Shown: positions 9,412-18,882 of the stretch, piece after piece
How the letters are laid out: each line of letters opens with the position of its first letter
Numbering within the stretch: position 1 is the first letter of the stretch
Source of the DNA: Shewanella sp. MTB7
Lineage (GTDB): Bacteria > Pseudomonadota > Gammaproteobacteria > Enterobacterales > Shewanellaceae
Length of the DNA stretch: 64,000 bases
Assembly: GCF_027571385.1 (NCBI RefSeq)
Contig: NZ_CP085636.1
Span: 6,117,001 to 6,181,000 of the forward strand
Reading direction: 5' to 3'
Notes under the pieces: generated by a model
Told to the model about the DNA's origin: nothing
Seen by the model: only the letters and a program-made list of their open reading frames with translations
The model's database searches: none
Translations under genes and position numbers: made by a program

Positions 9412-9569
9412 AGCTTCAACCTCCAAGATAAATAACTTTTTACCACGGAGGACACAGAGACCACGGAGAAGTGCAAAGAAAGTAGATCATCACAAGCCAA
9501 ACCGAAGCGATAGATAACGATGAAGCAAAAATATAACGCTCTTCAGAGTAGATTTACCTCCATCTTTAC

Positions 9570-9703
9570 CTCCGTGAAGCAAAGCACTCCGTGGTGAGAA
9601 TATCATTTGCTTTTCACTCGCAGCGAAGCGCCCTAGCAGTGAGCTTGCGAACGATCTCGTAGGCACGCAGTGCCGTCCTAGCAGGGCGAAGCCCGCCCTT
9701 CTT
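9570..9703. repeat. Dispersed repeat, copy 2
   Basis: Second copy of the 9276-9411 repeat, about 290 bp further on in the same orientation. The two copies flank a segment with inverted CACGGAG words (9440-9470), so the pair looks like a local duplication of a composite repeat. Confidence 0.85.
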
Positions 9704-9840
9704 CCAAGATAAAAGCATCAATAGCATATTGAAAGAGATGATTTTTGTGACAGACAACTCAAAAAATCAAATTTAGACTGGTTCAAATGGATAATACACA
9801 CCACTATAATTGAATTGATATTCGGTTATAGTAAATAAAA

Positions 9841-11001
9841 ATGCAGATGAATCGTCGTAAATTTCTATGTGGTAGCTTAAGTGCTAGCCTGTTAACCCTT
9901 GGCTGTAGCAGTTCAGGCACTGCCACCAGCATACTTGCTAGCAGTACTAGTACTAACACTAGCAGCCATGGCTTAGTCGAAGGACAAGCGATTCCGCTTA
10001 ACTTCAATGAAAACCCGCTAGGATTAGCGCCGAAAGCTCAGCAGGCTATCACTCAATCCTTGCCTCAAGTCTGGCGTTATCCTGATAAAGCCCGTAGCGA
10101 CTTAATGGCTGCGTTAAGCCAATCGTTAACTCTAAAAGAGTCGCAACTTATTTACGGTAATGGCTCATCTGAAGTATTGAAGATGGCACTCGATGCGTTA
10201 GCACAAACTAATTGTCAGTTGGTTATGCCGGATCCAAGCTACGGGGTGATCATAGATTATGCTATGGCCCGTGGGATCCCAGTGGTCAAGGTCAAACTCG
10301 ATGGCCAATGGCAGACGGACTTAGCTAAAATGCAAGCCAAAGTTGAAGCCCATAAAGGTCCATCGATTGTGTATCTGTGTAATCCCAATAACCCTACCGG
10401 GATACTGTTACCTCAAAGCCCTTTGGATCAATGGCTAAATAAAGCTTCATCTAAGCTGAGCTTTATCATTGATGAAGCCTATGTTGAATATGTTAACCAG
10501 CCAGAATTTGTCTCTGCTGTTGTGCGAGTGCAGCAAGGGCAATCCAATATTGTCGTGTGTCGCACCTTTTCAAAGGTCTATGCCCTAGCAGGTTTGCGTG
10601 TAGGCTATGGGGTAGCACACCCCACTCTAATTAAAGCCATGCAGGCACAGGCAAGTATCGATAACGCCAACCTGCTTGGCTGTGTTGCAGCCACAGCTTC
10701 CCTAGCAAGTCCAGATTGGCTCGAGTTGAGTCTTAAATCGAACCAGCAAGCCAAAGAGCAGGTCTACCAGCAGTTAAACGAGCTGGGGCTTGAGTACCTA
10801 GCCAGCGAAACCAACTTTATCTTCCATAAAGTGAAGGGAGACAGTCAGCTATATATGGAGCGCATGGAGCAGGCAGGCATTTTAGTGGGCCGCCCCTTCA
10901 ACCATGGCGAAGGCTGGAACCGTTTATCCATCGGCACCCCGGCGCAGATGCAATATTTCTGTAAAACGTTGGCTAAGTTTCGCCAGCTCGGCTGGATCTA
11001 A
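9841..11001 (+). CDS. Exported HisC-like aminotransferase with Tat and lipoprotein signals
   Basis: Fold-type I PLP aminotransferase related to histidinol-phosphate aminotransferase. Motifs are YGNGSSEVL (105-113), NPNNPTG (181-187), DEAYVEY (211-217) and RTFSKVYALAGLRVGYG, with the PLP lysine at 245. The N-terminus reads NRRKFL, a twin-arginine motif, then a hydrophobic stretch ending LTLGC, a lipobox with cysteine at 22. The enzyme is thus predicted to be exported folded with its cofactor and lipid-anchored, whereas HisC is cytoplasmic. There are no his genes nearby. No good ribosome-binding site precedes either candidate start (9841 or 9847). Substrate unknown. Confidence 0.85.
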   Translation: MQMNRRKFLCGSLSASLLTLGCSSSGTATSILASSTSTNTSSHGLVEGQAIPLNFNENPLGLAPKAQQAITQSLPQVWRYPDKARSDLMAALSQSLTLKESQLIYGNGSSEVLKMALDALAQTNCQLVMPDPSYGVIIDYAMARGIPVVKVKLDGQWQTDLAKMQAKVEAHKGPSIVYLCNPNNPTGILLPQSPLDQWLNKASSKLSFIIDEAYVEYVNQPEFVSAVVRVQQGQSNIVVCRTFSKVYALAGLRVGYGVAHPTLIKAMQAQASIDNANLLGCVAATASLASPDWLELSLKSNQQAKEQVYQQLNELGLEYLASETNFIFHKVKGDSQLYMERMEQAGILVGRPFNHGEGWNRLSIGTPAQMQYFCKTLAKFRQLGWI

Positions 11002-11043
11002 CCCGGCTAAATCTGGAACTGATTGAACGAGAATTCACGTCAC

Positions 11044-11076
11044 GAGCCAGCCAAATCATTATCTGGCTCTTAATTT
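11044..11076 (+). terminator. Terminator of the aminotransferase gene
   Basis: GAGCCAG and CTGGCTC stem with a 12-base loop, followed by TTAATTT. Confidence 0.65.
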
Positions 11077-11483
11077 AATATTGTCTCGTTTACAAACAAT
11101 TTAGACTGACTCAACAAGCATAAATCGAAGATAGAGTCTTTTTGTTAGTAAGACCTCGTTAGATAAATGTCCAAAACATAACACTTAATTCCAAGACCGT
11201 GATTCAAGTCAATAGTCCTTACCTACCTCTTTGTGTTCTTTGCCATTTCAATAAATACAATACTCACAAAACACACACAACCAAAATGAGATATTAGTCA
11301 TCAAAGTAGAAAACTCTTTAAACTACTCACCTAAAGGGTAAATAGTCACTTACGTAAATTCTCTTTCATTTTTATACTATTTATATTATAGATAAATAGT
11401 CATCGGAGTTATAAGTTCGCAGTTGAGTCCGTTGTCACTAAAAAATAAGCTTGTCCGAAGGACAACACTCAAGGAGATACAAT
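11077..11483 (+). promoter_or_regulatory. Upstream region of the first GH-like gene, with conserved leader
   Basis: About 400 bp without a gene. The last 110 bases (from about 11375) share ordered blocks with the region before the second paralogue: a TATTTATA-rich stretch, an ATCATCGGA or TCATCGGA block, a CAGTTGAGTCCGTTG-like block, then a TGTCCGA block, and finally the ribosome-binding site. The leader was duplicated along with the gene, and may carry a shared promoter or mRNA element. Confidence 0.5.
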
Positions 11484-13298
11484 ATGAATCTCAACACCAA
11501 AGCACTGCTTTCATTGCTACTGTTGGCAGGTTTAACTGCGTCAGTCCAAGCGGCGATAAAACCCTATCCGGCAGGGTTAATTATGCGCGGAAAATATGAT
11601 GGCACAAAATGTGAACTGCCTCGAGGCAATATGGCTGCAGGTTACTGCCAAGTTTACTGGAAAGATATTGAGCCAACAAAGGGACAATTTAACTGGAGCG
11701 TGATTGATAACGCCATCACAGCAGCCCAAACTCATAACACTAACAATGGTGTCTCCAACAAAGACGGCTACAAGGTGATGATCCGTATCCGTACTGGAGT
11801 CTATGCACCAGATTGGGTAAAAAACGATCCCGACGTAGGCAAAATCACTTGGTACTTTAAAAACACTACCGCTAATCAAACTCACCAACTGCCATTATTC
11901 TGGAATGATGCATACCAAGATCACTATGAAAATCTGATGACTGAAGCAGCCAGTCGATACGATGACAATGACTCTTTAGGCGGCGTGGCAGCCTCCATGT
12001 GTATGACAGTACATAGCGAAATCATGTGGAACCGTACTGGCCGTAAGGAGGTGCGTTCCACTAATATGACCGCCATGCGGGGTTTAGGGCAACAAAAACG
12101 CTACACCAATAATCGAGATTACGCCTGCCTACAGCGTCAAATACAGATCCACGCTGATAACTGGCAAAATACGCCAACTCTGTTTGGCAGCCACCTATAT
12201 CAGGTTTACGACTACAACACAGGCGGAAAAACAGCCAACTACAACAAGACCAAACAGCTATTTAATGAGTGCCGTTCAAACACAAAATTAGGTAAACGTT
12301 GCGTGCTGGGCAATAACAGCCTTCGTCATGATGAAGTCAACAACGATGGTTCTGTCAACCAATTGCTGTTTGAGGTTGCCCAGGCTGGTGATCCGGTCTA
12401 TTTCCAAACCAATGTATTTAATGGTGATAGCAACAGCAAGGACTTCTTTGGCATCAACGAACTAGAAGGTGCCATGAACAATGCAGCTAACTGGGGCGCT
12501 ATTGCAGTAGAGATGCCCATGTACTGGGATTGCAGCGATCATTTCAACAAAAGTGGCTGCACCGTAGAAACCATCAATCAACGTCAGAATGAGTTCCACA
12601 ATTATCAAGCCAGATTGAAGAACAACTTCCGCCCAGCAGATGGCACTGATACCAATCGCTATGTTCGTACTCGCCACGATATTTCACACAACAGTTGGAT
12701 GTATAACTCCGGCGCTTTGGATCAACTCTCCTCCACCAGCGATGGTGAAGTGTGGGGACTTTCTGGGCAAACCATTTGGTTCCGTCCTAGTCAACATAGC
12801 CCTTGGCAACAAATCAACGGCGGACTGAGCTATATTCAGGTTGCAGGGAAAGGCCGCGTTGTTGGAGTAAACAGTAACGGAGGTCTCTATCAAAGAAATC
12901 GTACCAACAACAGCTGGTCAGCTCTTGGCCCCCCACCTCTTAACAGTGGTGAAAAGCTGGTTACTGTGGATACTACAGATGACGGTGTGTTGTGGGCTAC
13001 CACCTCAAATAACCGTATTTTCAAGCGCAGTGCATCTGGGAACTGGTCGAAAATTTCTGGCGGCCTAAAACAGGTGTCAGTAAATGATGGTGGCAGCGAA
13101 GTTTGGGGGATCAACCCCAATAATTACATCTACCGCTGGAATGGCTCAAACTGGACCAATATCGGTGGTACTCTAAAGCAGATCTCTGCTGGTACAAACG
13201 GCAATGTCTGGGGTGTGAACATTAACAACACAGTCTATCGCCGTGACGGCAACAGCTGGCAGTCTGTGGGCAGTATGAAGTCAGTGGCTGCTAGGTAA
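11484..13298 (+). CDS. Secreted glycoside-hydrolase-like protein with tectonin beta-propeller
   Basis: 604 residues from ATG at 11484, which follows AAGGAGATACAAT; the open frame extends upstream without a start signal. A Sec signal peptide (residues 1-23, ending VQA) is followed by a catalytic-like domain of about 370 residues with YWKDIEPTKGQFNWSVID, a pattern seen in TIM-barrel glycosidases, and acidic candidates in TVHSEIMWNRTG and VEMPMYWD. The C-terminal 200 residues hold five tectonin-type repeats of about 36-43 residues (for example VWGINPNNYIYRWNGSNWTN), which form carbohydrate-binding beta-propellers. The protein is probably exported and glycan-directed. The sugar and the reaction are unknown. 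A paralogue without the propeller follows. Confidence 0.8.
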   Translation: MNLNTKALLSLLLLAGLTASVQAAIKPYPAGLIMRGKYDGTKCELPRGNMAAGYCQVYWKDIEPTKGQFNWSVIDNAITAAQTHNTNNGVSNKDGYKVMIRIRTGVYAPDWVKNDPDVGKITWYFKNTTANQTHQLPLFWNDAYQDHYENLMTEAASRYDDNDSLGGVAASMCMTVHSEIMWNRTGRKEVRSTNMTAMRGLGQQKRYTNNRDYACLQRQIQIHADNWQNTPTLFGSHLYQVYDYNTGGKTANYNKTKQLFNECRSNTKLGKRCVLGNNSLRHDEVNNDGSVNQLLFEVAQAGDPVYFQTNVFNGDSNSKDFFGINELEGAMNNAANWGAIAVEMPMYWDCSDHFNKSGCTVETINQRQNEFHNYQARLKNNFRPADGTDTNRYVRTRHDISHNSWMYNSGALDQLSSTSDGEVWGLSGQTIWFRPSQHSPWQQINGGLSYIQVAGKGRVVGVNSNGGLYQRNRTNNSWSALGPPPLNSGEKLVTVDTTDDGVLWATTSNNRIFKRSASGNWSKISGGLKQVSVNDGGSEVWGINPNNYIYRWNGSNWTNIGGTLKQISAGTNGNVWGVNINNTVYRRDGNSWQSVGSMKSVAAR

Positions 13299-13327
13299 CA
13301 TCTGCTTAAGTTAATTTCACAAGCCAA

Positions 13328-13357
13328 GGCCAGCTTTCCTTAAGCTGGCCATTCTTA
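13328..13357 (+). terminator. Terminator of the tectonin protein gene
   Basis: GGCCAGCTT and AAGCTGGCC, a 9-bp perfect stem with a 5-base loop, then ATTCTTA. A near-identical hairpin ends the second paralogue. Confidence 0.8.
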
Positions 13358-13395
13358 TAATCCTACTTTGAATAACTTCAAAAGAGATCACCTAT

Positions 13396-13460
13396 TATCC
13401 TTGAATTAGTTTGCCAAAAACTACTCTGAATAGATCACTTTCTTATACCAATTAGCATTA
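13396..13460. mobile_element. Right-end fragment of the MITE family
   Basis: Matches the right end of the 6374-6638 element (CCTTGAATTAGTTTGCCAAA, then TAGATCA and TCTTATACCAATTAGCATTA). The left end and interior are absent. It lies in the spacer between the two GH-like paralogues. Confidence 0.75.
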
Positions 13461-13673
13461 TGAACCTCAAACCTCATCCCTAGGCCCAAATGCCAGTAAC
13501 ATCAAAGAAGTGTCTATTTATGTAAAGCAACTTCTCAATTTATAGTATTTATAGTACATATGAGTGAATAAATAATCATCGGAATTAGAAATAGGCAGTT
13601 AAGTTCGTTGCCGCTAACAATATGGGTGTGTCCGAGGATGAACAGTAAATAACCAAAACTCAAGGGAGCTAAG

Positions 13674-14873
13674 ATGAATTTAAACACTAAAGCGCTGCTT
13701 TCACTACTGCTACTAGCAGGTTTGGGTGTTTCAGCTCAGGCTGCAATCAAGCCCTACCCAGCCGGGTTTATCATGCGGGGACATTATGATGGCACTAAGT
13801 GTGAAACACCAAGAGGCAATATGGCCGCTGGTTACTGCCAAGTTTATTGGAAAGATATTGAACCGGTTAAGGGTCAATTTAACTGGAGCGTGATTGATAA
13901 TGCCATCACGGCAGCCCAAAACCACAACGCTAGTATAGGCGTGTCCAACAAAGATGGTTACAAAGTGATGATCCGTATCCGAACGGGAATTTCATCACCT
14001 GACTGGGTAAAGAACGACGCAAATGTTGGTAAGATTACTTGGTATTTTAAGAACACTAGTCGCAAACAAACTCACCAACTACCGCTGTTTTGGAACTCAC
14101 CTTACCAAGATCATTACGAAGATCTGATGCAAGCAGCAGCCAGTCGATACGATAACAATGACTCAATCGGTGGTGTGGCAGCCTCCATGTGTATGACGGT
14201 TCACAGTGAAATTATGTGGAATCGTACTGGCCGAAAGGAAGTACGACCCGCCAATATGTCTACCATGCGGGGATTGGGGGATAAGCGCTACACCAATGAA
14301 AAGGACTATGCGTGTCTACAGCGCCAAATACAGATCCATGCAGACCATTGGCAGAGCACACCGAGCCTGTTTGGTAGTCATCTATATCAAGTTTACAACT
14401 ACAAAAACGGTGGCAAAACCAGTGACTACAACAAGACTAAACAGCTTTTCAATGAATGTCGTTCAAGTACCAAGTTAGGTAAACGCTGTGTGCTAGGTAA
14501 CAACAGTTTGCGTCACGATGAAGTTAATAATGACGGCTCTATCAATCAGTTACTATTTGAAGTTGCTCAAGAAGGGCATCCTGTCTATTTCCAAACCAAT
14601 GTATTTAAGAGTGACCGCAAAAAACTCTTTGGTATCGAAGAGCTCAAGGGAGCCATGAACAATGCAGCTAACTGGGGCGCTATTGGGGTAGAGCTCCCTA
14701 TGTACTGGGATTGCAGCGACTATTTTAATAAAAGCGGTTGTACTACAGCCATCACCGACCAACGCCAGAAAGAGTTCCACAATTACCAAGTTAGATTAAG
14801 GAACAACTACCGCCCAGTAAAAACTGAGGAAGAAGCTACAGAAGCCAGCAGTAAAGATAAAGCACGGCCATAA
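13674..14873 (+). CDS. Secreted glycoside-hydrolase-like protein, no tectonin domain
   Basis: 399 residues. Signal peptide of 23 residues ending AQA, then the same domain as the preceding gene, highly similar throughout (YWKDIEPVKGQFNWSVID, TVHSEIMWNRTGRKEV, VELPMYWDCSD). It stops after that domain with a short charged tail (TEEEATEASSKDKARP) where the paralogue continues into its beta-propeller. GGGAG lies five bases before the ATG. Both genes share leader and terminator structures, so this is a tandem duplication followed by loss or gain of the propeller. Any enzymatic activity is inferred from the fold only. Confidence 0.8.
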   Translation: MNLNTKALLSLLLLAGLGVSAQAAIKPYPAGFIMRGHYDGTKCETPRGNMAAGYCQVYWKDIEPVKGQFNWSVIDNAITAAQNHNASIGVSNKDGYKVMIRIRTGISSPDWVKNDANVGKITWYFKNTSRKQTHQLPLFWNSPYQDHYEDLMQAAASRYDNNDSIGGVAASMCMTVHSEIMWNRTGRKEVRPANMSTMRGLGDKRYTNEKDYACLQRQIQIHADHWQSTPSLFGSHLYQVYNYKNGGKTSDYNKTKQLFNECRSSTKLGKRCVLGNNSLRHDEVNNDGSINQLLFEVAQEGHPVYFQTNVFKSDRKKLFGIEELKGAMNNAANWGAIGVELPMYWDCSDYFNKSGCTTAITDQRQKEFHNYQVRLRNNYRPVKTEEEATEASSKDKARP

Positions 14874-14935
14874 AAACGGGTTACAGCCTGCAAACAGTAT
14901 AAAATCAACATCTGTCTAATAGTGAACGCTTTTAA

Positions 14936-14963
14936 GACCAGCTTTAATAAGCTGGTCATTTCT
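14936..14963 (+). terminator. Terminator of the second GH-like gene
   Basis: GACCAGCTT-TAAT-AAGCTGGTC stem-loop followed by ATTTCT, closely related to the hairpin at 13328. Confidence 0.75.
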
Positions 14964-15153
14964 CCCTCCTGAAACTCAAGAAAATGCCCTATCCACACAA
15001 GACTCTAGAACGTAGAACGTAAAACCACTACCAATATAAAAGTGGCCTCTCCCTTGTGTTAACGAGCATTTTAATGAAATATATCAGCCTAATTTCATAG
15101 CAATATCTATAACAATCTCTATGACAATAATAAGACCTAAAAAGGCCATGAAT

Positions 15154-17040
15154 ATGCGTTTAACTCCCCGATCAATTATCACTCTACTTTCAATAACCGC
15201 GATAACTGCAAGTAGCTCCACTAGCACGTTTGCCAACACAAGTGATGCCACAACAGCGACAGATGACACACCTAAAATAGCTATTCCACAAATTGCGAGC
15301 ACTTACATCAACGATGCCATATTGCCACCAGCTATCGAATGGCATGGCAAAAGTGAAACACTGCTCCTCAACGCAGATAACGAATGGGCTACCCCATTTG
15401 AAAAGAACGGCCTTAAGACAAGCCCAAGTTATGACGAAACCTTTATCTGGCTCGATAAACTCATCGCTCAAAGTGATAAGCTGAAAAAAGTCAGTTTAGG
15501 GAAAAGTCCTCAAGGGCGAGATATCTGGATGATCATCGCCTCAAAAGAGGGGGCTGGAACGCCGGAAGCTTTAGCTGAAAATGATAAACCCAGTGTACTG
15601 GTGCAGGCGGGGATCCATTCCGGTGAAATTGACGGTAAAGACGCAGGTATGATGTTACTGCGAGATATGGTTATTGGCGATAAAGGCGCACTACTGGACA
15701 AGGTAAACCTGTTATTTGTACCTATCTTCAGTGTCGATGGCCATGAACGATCGACACAATATAATCGTGTTAATCAACGAGGTCCGTTAAACATGGGCTG
15801 GCGCACTACGGCCAACAATCTCAACTTAAACCGAGATTACGCTAAAGCTGATACCTTAGAGATGCAGCACATGTTGACCGCCATTAACGCTTGGCAACCA
15901 GACCTGTATGTCGATGTGCATGTCACCGATGGCATCGATTATCAATATGATGTCACCTTTGGTTATAACTTGCCTCAGGGATTGAGTCCGGCCAGTTATG
16001 CTTGGCTCGAGAAGAGCTACCGCCCGGCAATCGAGTCGGCACTCACATCTCAAGGTCATATCCCCGGCCCTTTAGTATTTGCCATAGATAACACGGATAT
16101 CACGCAGGGCATGTCACTTTGGAATGCCGGTCCACGTTTCTCAAACGGTTATGGTGATGCACGTCACCTGCCCACTGTCCTTATCGAAAACCACAGCTTA
16201 AAACCCTTTAAGCAGAGGGTATTGGGTACCTATGTGATGTTGGAGTCGACACTTAAAACCGTGGGGGAACAAGCCACTAAACTTAAATCCGCCATACGCA
16301 AGGACAAGTTCAGTTACTCTCCTATGGTGACCTTAACTTGGAAAGAGCATCAACAAGCCAAAGGGTGGGACTTTAAGGGAATAGATTATCAATTAGAAAC
16401 AAGCAAAATAAGTGGCAATGAGATAGTACGTTGGACTGGCGAACCTAAGCTGTACCCTAATCTCCCTGTTATAGGTAACACAGTCGCTGATATCCGTGTA
16501 AAAAGACCTAGTGCCTATTACATCCCCTCTCAATGGACGCAAGTGTTAGAACGATTAGAGATCCATGGCATTCGTCTAACTCGTCTTGAACAACCCGTTG
16601 AACTCACTTTAGAGCAGTACCAATTTACTCAAGCAGAGTTTGGCGCTAAAGATTACGAAGGCCGTCAGCGTGTCGATGCTCAAGTCACTAAACAGCCGAT
16701 AAAGACCACTCTGCCAACGGGTACCGTCAAACTTGATACTAAACAGCCATTAGGGGATCTGGCTATCTTACTACTGGAGCCACAATCACCTGACTCACTG
16801 TTTCAATGGGGACTATTTAACCCAATTTTCACCCGAACTGAGTATATCGAAAACTATGCAGTAGAACCTTTGGCAGCACAGATGCTTAAGGATAACCCAG
16901 CCCTACAGACCGAGTTTGATCTGGCACTTGAAGATCCGCTATTCGCCACGAATCCCAAAGCCAGATTACGTTGGTTTTATGAGCGCAGCCCATATTACGA
17001 TAACCAATACATGAAGTATCCGGTGCTAAGACAGAACTAA
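15154..17040 (+). CDS. Exported M14-family zinc carboxypeptidase
   Basis: Zinc peptidase of the carboxypeptidase A-like family, directed to the periplasm or outside by a signal peptide (MRLTPRSIITLLSITAITAS, then a cut near TFA). Zinc ligands are seen in QAGIHSGEIDGKD (HxxE) and the third in YVDVHVTDG; NLNLNRDY supplies the substrate-carboxylate arginine motif. The ATG at 15154 is preferred because AAGG lies eight bases before it; ATGs at 15121 and 15148 are less well placed. The product is about 628 residues, long for the family, with a C-terminal region of unknown role. It ends convergently against a solute-binding protein gene. Confidence 0.85.
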   Translation: MRLTPRSIITLLSITAITASSSTSTFANTSDATTATDDTPKIAIPQIASTYINDAILPPAIEWHGKSETLLLNADNEWATPFEKNGLKTSPSYDETFIWLDKLIAQSDKLKKVSLGKSPQGRDIWMIIASKEGAGTPEALAENDKPSVLVQAGIHSGEIDGKDAGMMLLRDMVIGDKGALLDKVNLLFVPIFSVDGHERSTQYNRVNQRGPLNMGWRTTANNLNLNRDYAKADTLEMQHMLTAINAWQPDLYVDVHVTDGIDYQYDVTFGYNLPQGLSPASYAWLEKSYRPAIESALTSQGHIPGPLVFAIDNTDITQGMSLWNAGPRFSNGYGDARHLPTVLIENHSLKPFKQRVLGTYVMLESTLKTVGEQATKLKSAIRKDKFSYSPMVTLTWKEHQQAKGWDFKGIDYQLETSKISGNEIVRWTGEPKLYPNLPVIGNTVADIRVKRPSAYYIPSQWTQVLERLEIHGIRLTRLEQPVELTLEQYQFTQAEFGAKDYEGRQRVDAQVTKQPIKTTLPTGTVKLDTKQPLGDLAILLLEPQSPDSLFQWGLFNPIFTRTEYIENYAVEPLAAQMLKDNPALQTEFDLALEDPLFATNPKARLRWFYERSPYYDNQYMKYPVLRQN

Positions 17041-17072
17041 GCCATAACGGGCAATAAAACTTAGTTAGGTGG

Positions 17073-17101
17073 AGTCAGAAGCAGATATCTTCTGACTTTA
17101 T
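17073..17101. terminator. Bidirectional terminator overlapping a stop codon
   Basis: AGTCAGAAG-CAGATAT-CTTCTGACT followed by TTTAT. It lies between the convergent peptidase and solute-binding genes and includes the last codons of the latter. Confidence 0.75.
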
Positions 17102-17953
17102 CTCTATCCACAACTTGGGATTATCTAACTGAGTCGTATCAGGCAGTAGATGGTTAGAGAGTTTTAAAAACTGTGCATCTACATATTTATTTAGGGGAAA
17201 TACATCACGAGTCGAGGCGTGTTCGCAAATAAACTTAAATATCTCTCCCTTTTCAGCCATGGCACTGAGTCCTTGTTCCAACCGCTCAGTAAGTTGCTTA
17301 TCGCTCTTGTTAACAAAGATATACATAGGCATAGGGTAGATGAATAATAGATTATCGAGAGCCATCATATCTTGGTTACTCCCATGGTTAAGTTCAGCGA
17401 AAACCTCTCCTATTCCACGGGGAAAGTAATCACATCGTCCCTGCCTTAACATAGAATACATAGACTCGAACTTGGTCACCCTCTCTACCCGATATCCATT
17501 CCCTTCAAGAATATCACTATCTGGCCAGTGAGTTCCCTGACATGCGGTCAGTAATTTGAGCTGTTCGGGACTCTCTATTTTTAGAAACTCTTGTAATTGT
17601 GATCCTCGAATAACTGGCACCCGAATTCCCAATAGCCCAGCCATTAAGGGGATATGAATAACACGATAATGGTTTTCTCTTTTTCTATTTGTCCCCGTCC
17701 AGAATACTGAGATGTGCCCCATTTCAAGCGCCTTAAGCGCTCGGTTCTGAGTATAGGAAAATCCCGTCTCAACTATTTCCGCCGCTCCATATTCAGCCTG
17801 AGTATTCTTTAGCACTTGGGTGATAAGATCGACATAGTACTGATGACTGGCATCATCTTCAGATTGAGGAGATTGTATCAATACACGAGTCGCCATCCCC
17901 GCCGATGCTAGATTGCAATAGAGCATGACGACTAAAACCAAGAAAAAGCGCAT
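17075..17953 (-). CDS. Periplasmic solute-binding-like protein
   Basis: Resembles the bacterial extracellular solute-binding family 3 used by amino-acid ABC transporters and by sensor-like orphan proteins. ATG at 17953 gives a clean signal peptide (MRFFLVLVVMLYCNLASA); an ATG 48 bases upstream would put a second hydrophobic stretch before it. The mature part has two-lobe-type features (YYVDLITQVL, LEMGHISVFWTGT, MLRQGRCDYFPRG, FVNKSDKQLTERLEQGL). No permease or ATPase gene is adjacent. Such stand-alone proteins are common in Shewanella and Vibrio. Ligand unknown. Confidence 0.75.
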   Translation of the reverse strand: MRFFLVLVVMLYCNLASAGMATRVLIQSPQSEDDASHQYYVDLITQVLKNTQAEYGAAEIVETGFSYTQNRALKALEMGHISVFWTGTNRKRENHYRVIHIPLMAGLLGIRVPVIRGSQLQEFLKIESPEQLKLLTACQGTHWPDSDILEGNGYRVERVTKFESMYSMLRQGRCDYFPRGIGEVFAELNHGSNQDMMALDNLLFIYPMPMYIFVNKSDKQLTERLEQGLSAMAEKGEIFKFICEHASTRDVFPLNKYVDAQFLKLSNHLLPDTTQLDNPKLWIEIKSEDICF

Positions 17954-18093
17954 AAAGAGACATATCTTCAGGAAGAGTGATGTCACTAGCTTATAGCACA
18001 CACCAACACAATAACCATAGAATCAGCGCAAAACCGAATTCATTCAACTTGAATTTACAACTTTTAGCTTAGATTGCACTTTTAAGATAAATA

Positions 18094-18882
18094 TTACTTT
18101 ATGGCCAATATTGAATAGACTAACGGCACTCGCTGCTCATTGTGCTGCAACACATAGCGTGAACGAGGCTTATCCTGTGGATCTATCACCACCTCTTTCT
18201 CCAGATTGGCAAAGGCATCATAGGGGCTAAAGTCAAACTCGTTATACCGTCTGATATCAAGCCCTGCACCAATAAGCGCATTAAGTACCTCTGAGATAGG
18301 ATGCGGCCAAGTCACTAAGGTATCTTTATCTCCCGTGCAGTTCTCTGTATAGGTACCCTCTTCATCGATATCAGGCTCGTCCTGAGCAAAGTAACTATAG
18401 CCATCGAATAGGGCTTCTAATGGGTGAAACTCCACCATATAAAACTCACCGCCCGGCTTTAAACTGTCCTTGATAACTTGTGCCCAGAGAGTCAGATCTG
18501 GTAGCCAACAAATAGCGCCATATGAAGTAAACACAATATCAAACTGACGATTCAGCTTTTCAGCCACCCCATAGACATCACTACAGATAAACTCTGCCTC
18601 AAGCCCGCTACGCTGGGTTAACTCTTGTGCCTGCTCGATGGCAACGGATGAGAGATCGATACCGGTAACATTTGCACCTTCCCGCGCCCAAGACAAGGTA
18701 TCTAACCCAAAATGACATTGCAGATGGAGCAAGCTTTTGCCTTTTACATCCAACTCATCGAGCTCAATCTCCATTAATGCACTATTTCCGGCAAGGAACC
18801 CATCGACATCATAAAATTTGGAACCTACATGAACTTGGGTACGCTTATCCCATGCGCTTTTATTGATTGCTAAGTAGTCCAT
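18094..18882 (-). CDS. Class I SAM-dependent methyltransferase
   Basis: 262 residues. Motif I appears as LHLQCHFGLDTLSWAREGA and motif II as VTGIDLSSVAIEQA, with FICSDVYG and FDIVFTSYGAICWLPDL following, as in the UbiE/Methyltransf_11-25 group. AGGTGAG lies just before the ATG. It stands alone between divergently or convergently oriented neighbours. Substrate cannot be told; small-molecule methylation is the usual role. Confidence 0.85.
   Translation of the reverse strand: MDYLAINKSAWDKRTQVHVGSKFYDVDGFLAGNSALMEIELDELDVKGKSLLHLQCHFGLDTLSWAREGANVTGIDLSSVAIEQAQELTQRSGLEAEFICSDVYGVAEKLNRQFDIVFTSYGAICWLPDLTLWAQVIKDSLKPGGEFYMVEFHPLEALFDGYSYFAQDEPDIDEEGTYTENCTGDKDTLVTWPHPISEVLNALIGAGLDIRRYNEFDFSPYDAFANLEKEVVIDPQDKPRSRYVLQHNEQRVPLVYSILAIK

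Noticed and set aside
9093..9500. 135-codon minus-strand frame
   Set aside because: It runs through dispersed repeat sequence, has no recognisable product and no start signal.
11451..11483. Upstream TTG start for the tectonin protein
   Set aside because: No ribosome-binding site, and it would put eleven polar residues before a clean signal peptide that has AAGGAG in front of its own ATG.
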